Shown in pieces: positions 3,766 through 5,942 of a DNA stretch of 5,942 nucleotides. The DNA lies in contig JAKFYO010000166.1 of assembly GCA_021730825.1 (NCBI GenBank), positions 1-5,942 of the forward strand, in the 5' to 3' direction. The translations under genes were made by a program, and so were the position numbers. The notes under the pieces were generated by a model. The model was not told where the DNA came from. It ran no database searches and saw only the letters and a list, made by a program, of their open reading frames with translations. The stretch is from Hyphomicrobiales bacterium (GTDB taxonomy: Bacteria; Pseudomonadota; Alphaproteobacteria; Rhizobiales; Xanthobacteraceae). The stretch's first letter is position 1. Each line of letters begins with the position of its first letter.

Positions 3766-5049
3766 TTAGACGGAGCGATTAGGGTCTCTAGCCAGAAGGT
3801 AGCATCCGATGGACACCGCCAGCAGAATGGCCTGAAGCCCGAAGGCCGCTTGATACGCCACAAGCGGATACACGGTCTGGTTCGGCGCGATCCATTCGAT
3901 CACCGCACCCGTCGAGAACTGAAAGAAGAACACGCCGCCCATGGTCGCTAGGTTGAGCAGCGTCAAGCCGCGGCCAACGAGCTCCCGCGGAAACATCGAA
4001 CGCGCCTGCCCGACCAGTAGCGGCGGATAGCCCGTTACCAGGCCATAGAGCAGGAACCAGACGAACAGCATGCCGGGGCTCATTTTCCCGGCGAGCGAAA
4101 TCCAGATCAGCATCGCGAGCGTGAGAACCGCACCGATCAGCACCGGCATTCTGTAACTGCCGAATACGCGATCCGCGGCACCCCACGCGAACGCAGCCGT
4201 CATGCTCGAGAGCGCGAGCACGAGAAGATAGAAGCCGCGCGTCTCGAGATCGTAGCCATAGACGTGCGCGAGATAAGGTCCGCCCCAGAGACCCAGGATC
4301 GTGATGACGACCGCGTAGTTCGTGCAGAACATCGCGAAGATCGGCCAGAACGAGGGCGTGCGCGACACGACGACGAGACCGCGAAGGCTCTCCGCAAGAT
4401 TTTCTTTTTTGTATTCGGGTGCAGGAACTCCGGGCGGATCGTCGCTGACCCACCACAACACGATCAGTCCCGATAATGCCGCAAGTACGCCGACAATAAT
4501 GAAACTCGGGCGCCAGCCGATCGTGGAGGCGGCAAAGGCGAGCGGCGAAGTCGCAGCCAACAACCCGAAGCCGGAAAGGCCGAGCTGAATTCCGGTCACC
4601 GTTGAAAAATACTGCGGCTGAAACCAGCGCGAATAAATTGCGAGTGGTGCCACGTAGAAACTCGAACAGCCGAGCGCCATCAACACGCGGCCGAATACGA
4701 GCGTGTTCAGGTCGGACCCCAACGCAAACACAACGCAGCCGGCGACGGCGAGTACGGTCGACCACAGCATCGTCACACGCGGACCGAAGCGGTCGATCAG
4801 CATGCCGACCGGGATCTGCGCCACTGCGAATGCGAGAAAGAACGAGCTCGATAAGAGCGCGAGCCCGGCCGCGCTTAAATTCAGCTCGGTGACGAGGTTA
4901 GGCCCGATCACGCTGATCGAGCTGCGGAGAAACTGGCTGACGAGTTGCGCCGTCGAAAGCACGGCAACGAGCCAGAACCCGGCGCGCAGATTGAGTTGCG
5001 TGCCGGACGGCGCATCACGGCCACCGGCGGCATTTTGCCCGCCCTTCAC
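3766..5049 (-). CDS. MFS transporter, substrate unknown
   Basis: The product has 427 residues and about 12 hydrophobic segments in two halves joined by a polar loop (about residues 202-230). The MFS motif A is clear between helices 2 and 3 as GMLIDRFGPR (82-91), with a weaker repeat ADRVFGSYR (292-300) in the second half. Helix 4 carries GRVLMALGCSSFYVAPLA (120-137). It is an inner-membrane secondary transporter. Nothing in sequence or neighbours fixes the substrate or the direction of transport. The start is GTG at 5049, 6 nt after AAGGGAG; a 20-residue polar N terminus precedes helix 1. The gene is divergent from the secreted-protein gene at 5213. Its mRNA could run to the terminator at 3561-3597, giving a 3' UTR of about 200 nt. 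Family certain. Confidence 0.93.
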   Translation of the reverse strand: MKGGQNAAGGRDAPSGTQLNLRAGFWLVAVLSTAQLVSQFLRSSISVIGPNLVTELNLSAAGLALLSSSFFLAFAVAQIPVGMLIDRFGPRVTMLWSTVLAVAGCVVFALGSDLNTLVFGRVLMALGCSSFYVAPLAIYSRWFQPQYFSTVTGIQLGLSGFGLLAATSPLAFAASTIGWRPSFIIVGVLAALSGLIVLWWVSDDPPGVPAPEYKKENLAESLRGLVVVSRTPSFWPIFAMFCTNYAVVITILGLWGGPYLAHVYGYDLETRGFYLLVLALSSMTAAFAWGAADRVFGSYRMPVLIGAVLTLAMLIWISLAGKMSPGMLFVWFLLYGLVTGYPPLLVGQARSMFPRELVGRGLTLLNLATMGGVFFFQFSTGAVIEWIAPNQTVYPLVAYQAAFGLQAILLAVSIGCYLLARDPNRSV

Positions 5050-5055
5050 GCTGCT

Positions 5056-5062
5056 CTCCCTT
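5056..5062 (-). promoter_or_regulatory. Shine-Dalgarno AAGGGAG selecting the GTG start of the MFS gene
   Basis: On the minus strand AAGGGAG ends 6 nt before the GTG at 5049, which supports the full-length 427-residue product over internal ATG starts. Confidence 0.75.
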
Positions 5063-5154
5063 GGGTCTTAACCGGGCATTCGCCCTGTTTTTGCGTATCC
5101 AAGCGAGTGCCACGCCAAAGCCTCGACTTCAACCGGCCAAAGCGCAGTGAGGCG

Positions 5155-5184
5155 TTGCCGGAATCACATGGCGACCGCTAGATT
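5155..5184 (+). promoter_or_regulatory. Putative housekeeping promoter for the secreted protein-hisN unit
   Basis: TTGCCGG (5155-5161) and GCTAGATT (5177-5184) match the Caulobacter housekeeping consensus TTGACGS / GCTANAWC at 6 of 7 and 7 of 8 positions, with a 15-nt gap (the consensus gap is 10-14). As hexamers this is TTGCCG-N18-TAGATT. Transcription would begin near 5191, giving a 22-nt leader that includes AAGGGAG (5200-5206). Confidence 0.55.
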
Positions 5185-5212
5185 GCGGCTCGTTCTGCAA
5201 AGGGAGACGGGC

Positions 5213-5548
5213 ATGAATTCGAAGCGGTGGATCGGGGTTGCTTTCGCCATGGCTTGCGCGTTTGCCATCGCAACACCCGCCTCGGCACAGTGGAGTTCCA
5301 AGCAGCGCACCGATTTCCTGAACGACTGTCTCGGCGCGTGCCGCAAGAACCCGCGCGTGCCCGAAGCGCAGCGCCCGCAATGCGACGATTATTGTCTCTG
5401 CGTGGTGGAAGGCGGCCAGAAGCTCTTCAACGAAGCGCAGTTCGACGTGCTGATGAAGGATTTCGCGGCAGGGAAACAGACGGCCGAGATCAAGCAGCTC
5501 ACCGACCTCACGCCCGCCTGCAACCGCAAAGCCTTCGCGCCGCGCTAA
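5213..5548 (+). CDS. Secreted six-cysteine protein with a twin CX3C motif, function unknown
   Basis: The product has 111 residues. It begins with a standard Sec signal peptide: MNSKRW, a hydrophobic core at about 7-20, and TPASAQ with likely cleavage after Ala25. The mature part of about 86 residues is mostly helical and polar and holds six cysteines. They form C39-x3-C43 and C57-x3-C61 separated by 13 residues, plus C63 and C103. Even cysteine number and export suggest disulfides in the periplasm. I do not recognise a named family. The start at 5213 follows AAGGGAG by 6 nt; an in-frame ATG at 5147 would put charged residues before the signal peptide and overlap the promoter. hisN begins 13 nt after the stop, so the two are probably one operon. 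Confidence 0.82.
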   Translation: MNSKRWIGVAFAMACAFAIATPASAQWSSKQRTDFLNDCLGACRKNPRVPEAQRPQCDDYCLCVVEGGQKLFNEAQFDVLMKDFAAGKQTAEIKQLTDLTPACNRKAFAPR

Positions 5549-5561
5549 GCGGCACACGGAT

Positions 5562-5942
5562 ATGGGCGCGGTCGATTTCGCAGCATTCGTCGATGAACTC
5601 GCAACCGTCGCGGGCGAAGCGATCCTGCCGTTTTTCCGCACCACGCTTACGGTCGAGAACAAGAAACTCAAAGGCGCGTTCGACCCGGTTACTGCTGCCG
5701 ACCGCGCGGCAGAAACGGCGATGCGCGCGCTGATCCGCAAACACTTCCCCGCACACGGCATCGTCGGCGAAGAATTCGACGACGTAACAAGTGATGCACC
5801 TTACACCTGGGTGCTTGATCCCATCGACGGCACAAAGTCCTTCATCGCCGGCCTGCCGGTCTGGGGCACGCTGATAGGTCTCTGCAAAGACGAGTCGCCG
5901 GTTTACGGGATGATGGCGCAGCCTTTCGTCGGCGAGCGCTTC
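5562..5942 (+). CDS. hisN: Histidinol-phosphatase of the inositol monophosphatase family, N-terminal part
   Basis: The first 127 codons are present; the gene continues beyond the window (family length is about 260). The metal-binding motifs of the inositol monophosphatase fold are intact: DPVTAAD (41-47), GEE (69-71) and DPIDGTKSFIAGLPVWGTLIGL (86-107), where D86 and D89 bind magnesium. The FIAGLPVWGTLIGL and MMAQPFVGERF segments resemble HisN-type histidinol-phosphate phosphatases rather than SuhB or CysQ. That enzyme makes L-histidinol, the next-to-last intermediate of histidine synthesis; it is cytoplasmic. The ATG at 5562 lies 13 nt after the previous stop with no good Shine-Dalgarno sequence, so translational coupling is likely. 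A broader inositol- or nucleotide-phosphatase activity remains possible since the C-terminal half is missing. Confidence 0.88.
   Translation, partial: MGAVDFAAFVDELATVAGEAILPFFRTTLTVENKKLKGAFDPVTAADRAAETAMRALIRKHFPAHGIVGEEFDDVTSDAPYTWVLDPIDGTKSFIAGLPVWGTLIGLCKDESPVYGMMAQPFVGERF

Noticed and set aside
3788..4765. Long open frame of 325 codons on the minus strand inside the MFS gene
   Set aside because: It is an Arg/Ala-rich shadow in another frame of high-GC coding DNA with no recognisable domain, while the overlapping MFS frame has clear motifs.
5074..5092. Plus-strand hairpin GGGC-ATTC-GCCC followed by TGTTTTT as a terminator
   Set aside because: The stem is only 4 bp and no plus-strand gene ends upstream of it.
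5147..5212. Extended start for the six-cysteine protein at 5147
   Set aside because: It overlaps the likely promoter and would spoil a normal signal peptide; AAGGGAG at 5200-5206 supports 5213.

Overview
The window looks like chromosome of an alphaproteobacterium of the order Hyphomicrobiales (Rhizobiales), probably near Bradyrhizobium/Rhodopseudomonas. This is inferred from high-GC codon use, a CpdR-type response regulator beside an N-formylglutamate amidohydrolase gene, a HisN-type histidinol phosphatase, and a promoter close to the Caulobacter housekeeping consensus. No mobile element, CRISPR array or clear sign of foreign DNA was seen. No stretch over 300 bases lacks a gene.

Layout. (1) 1-1098, plus strand: the end of a VOC/glyoxalase-like gene, a DoxX-like membrane protein and a membrane-anchored SRPBCC protein, closely spaced like an operon. 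(2) A 10-bp hairpin ending in a short T-run lies just before a small four-helix membrane protein gene (1161-1562) and contains that gene's Shine-Dalgarno sequence. (3) 1563-2492, minus strand, in order of transcription: cpdR, tRNA-Val(GAC), a guanidine-II (mini-ykkC) riboswitch, and a Gdx/SugE-type SMR transporter. The transporter's stop codon abuts the stop codon of the plus-strand gene. (4) 2661-3551, plus strand: N-formylglutamate amidohydrolase, divergent from cpdR. (5) 3552-3765: a gap holding a strong minus-strand terminator and, I argue, a small RNA gene of about 100 nt with anti-Shine-Dalgarno motifs. (6) 3766-5049, minus strand: an MFS transporter with a GTG start. (7) 5213-5942, plus strand: a secreted six-cysteine protein with a twin CX3C arrangement, then the start of hisN, which runs off the window.

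How the parts work together. The clearest circuit is guanidine detoxification: the riboswitch should sense guanidinium and switch on translation of the guanidinium exporter just downstream. There is almost no room for a promoter between the tRNA and the riboswitch, so the exporter may be transcribed together with tRNA-Val. CpdR is a cell-cycle proteolysis adaptor. The amidohydrolase (a histidine-degradation-type enzyme) and HisN (histidine biosynthesis) share the neighbourhood, but no full hut or his operon is visible.

The least explained element is the candidate small RNA at about 3561-3660. It has a promoter-like sequence flanked by 21-bp-spaced direct repeats, a UCCUU loop, an unpaired UUUCCUCCC stretch and a GCAA-capped terminator.
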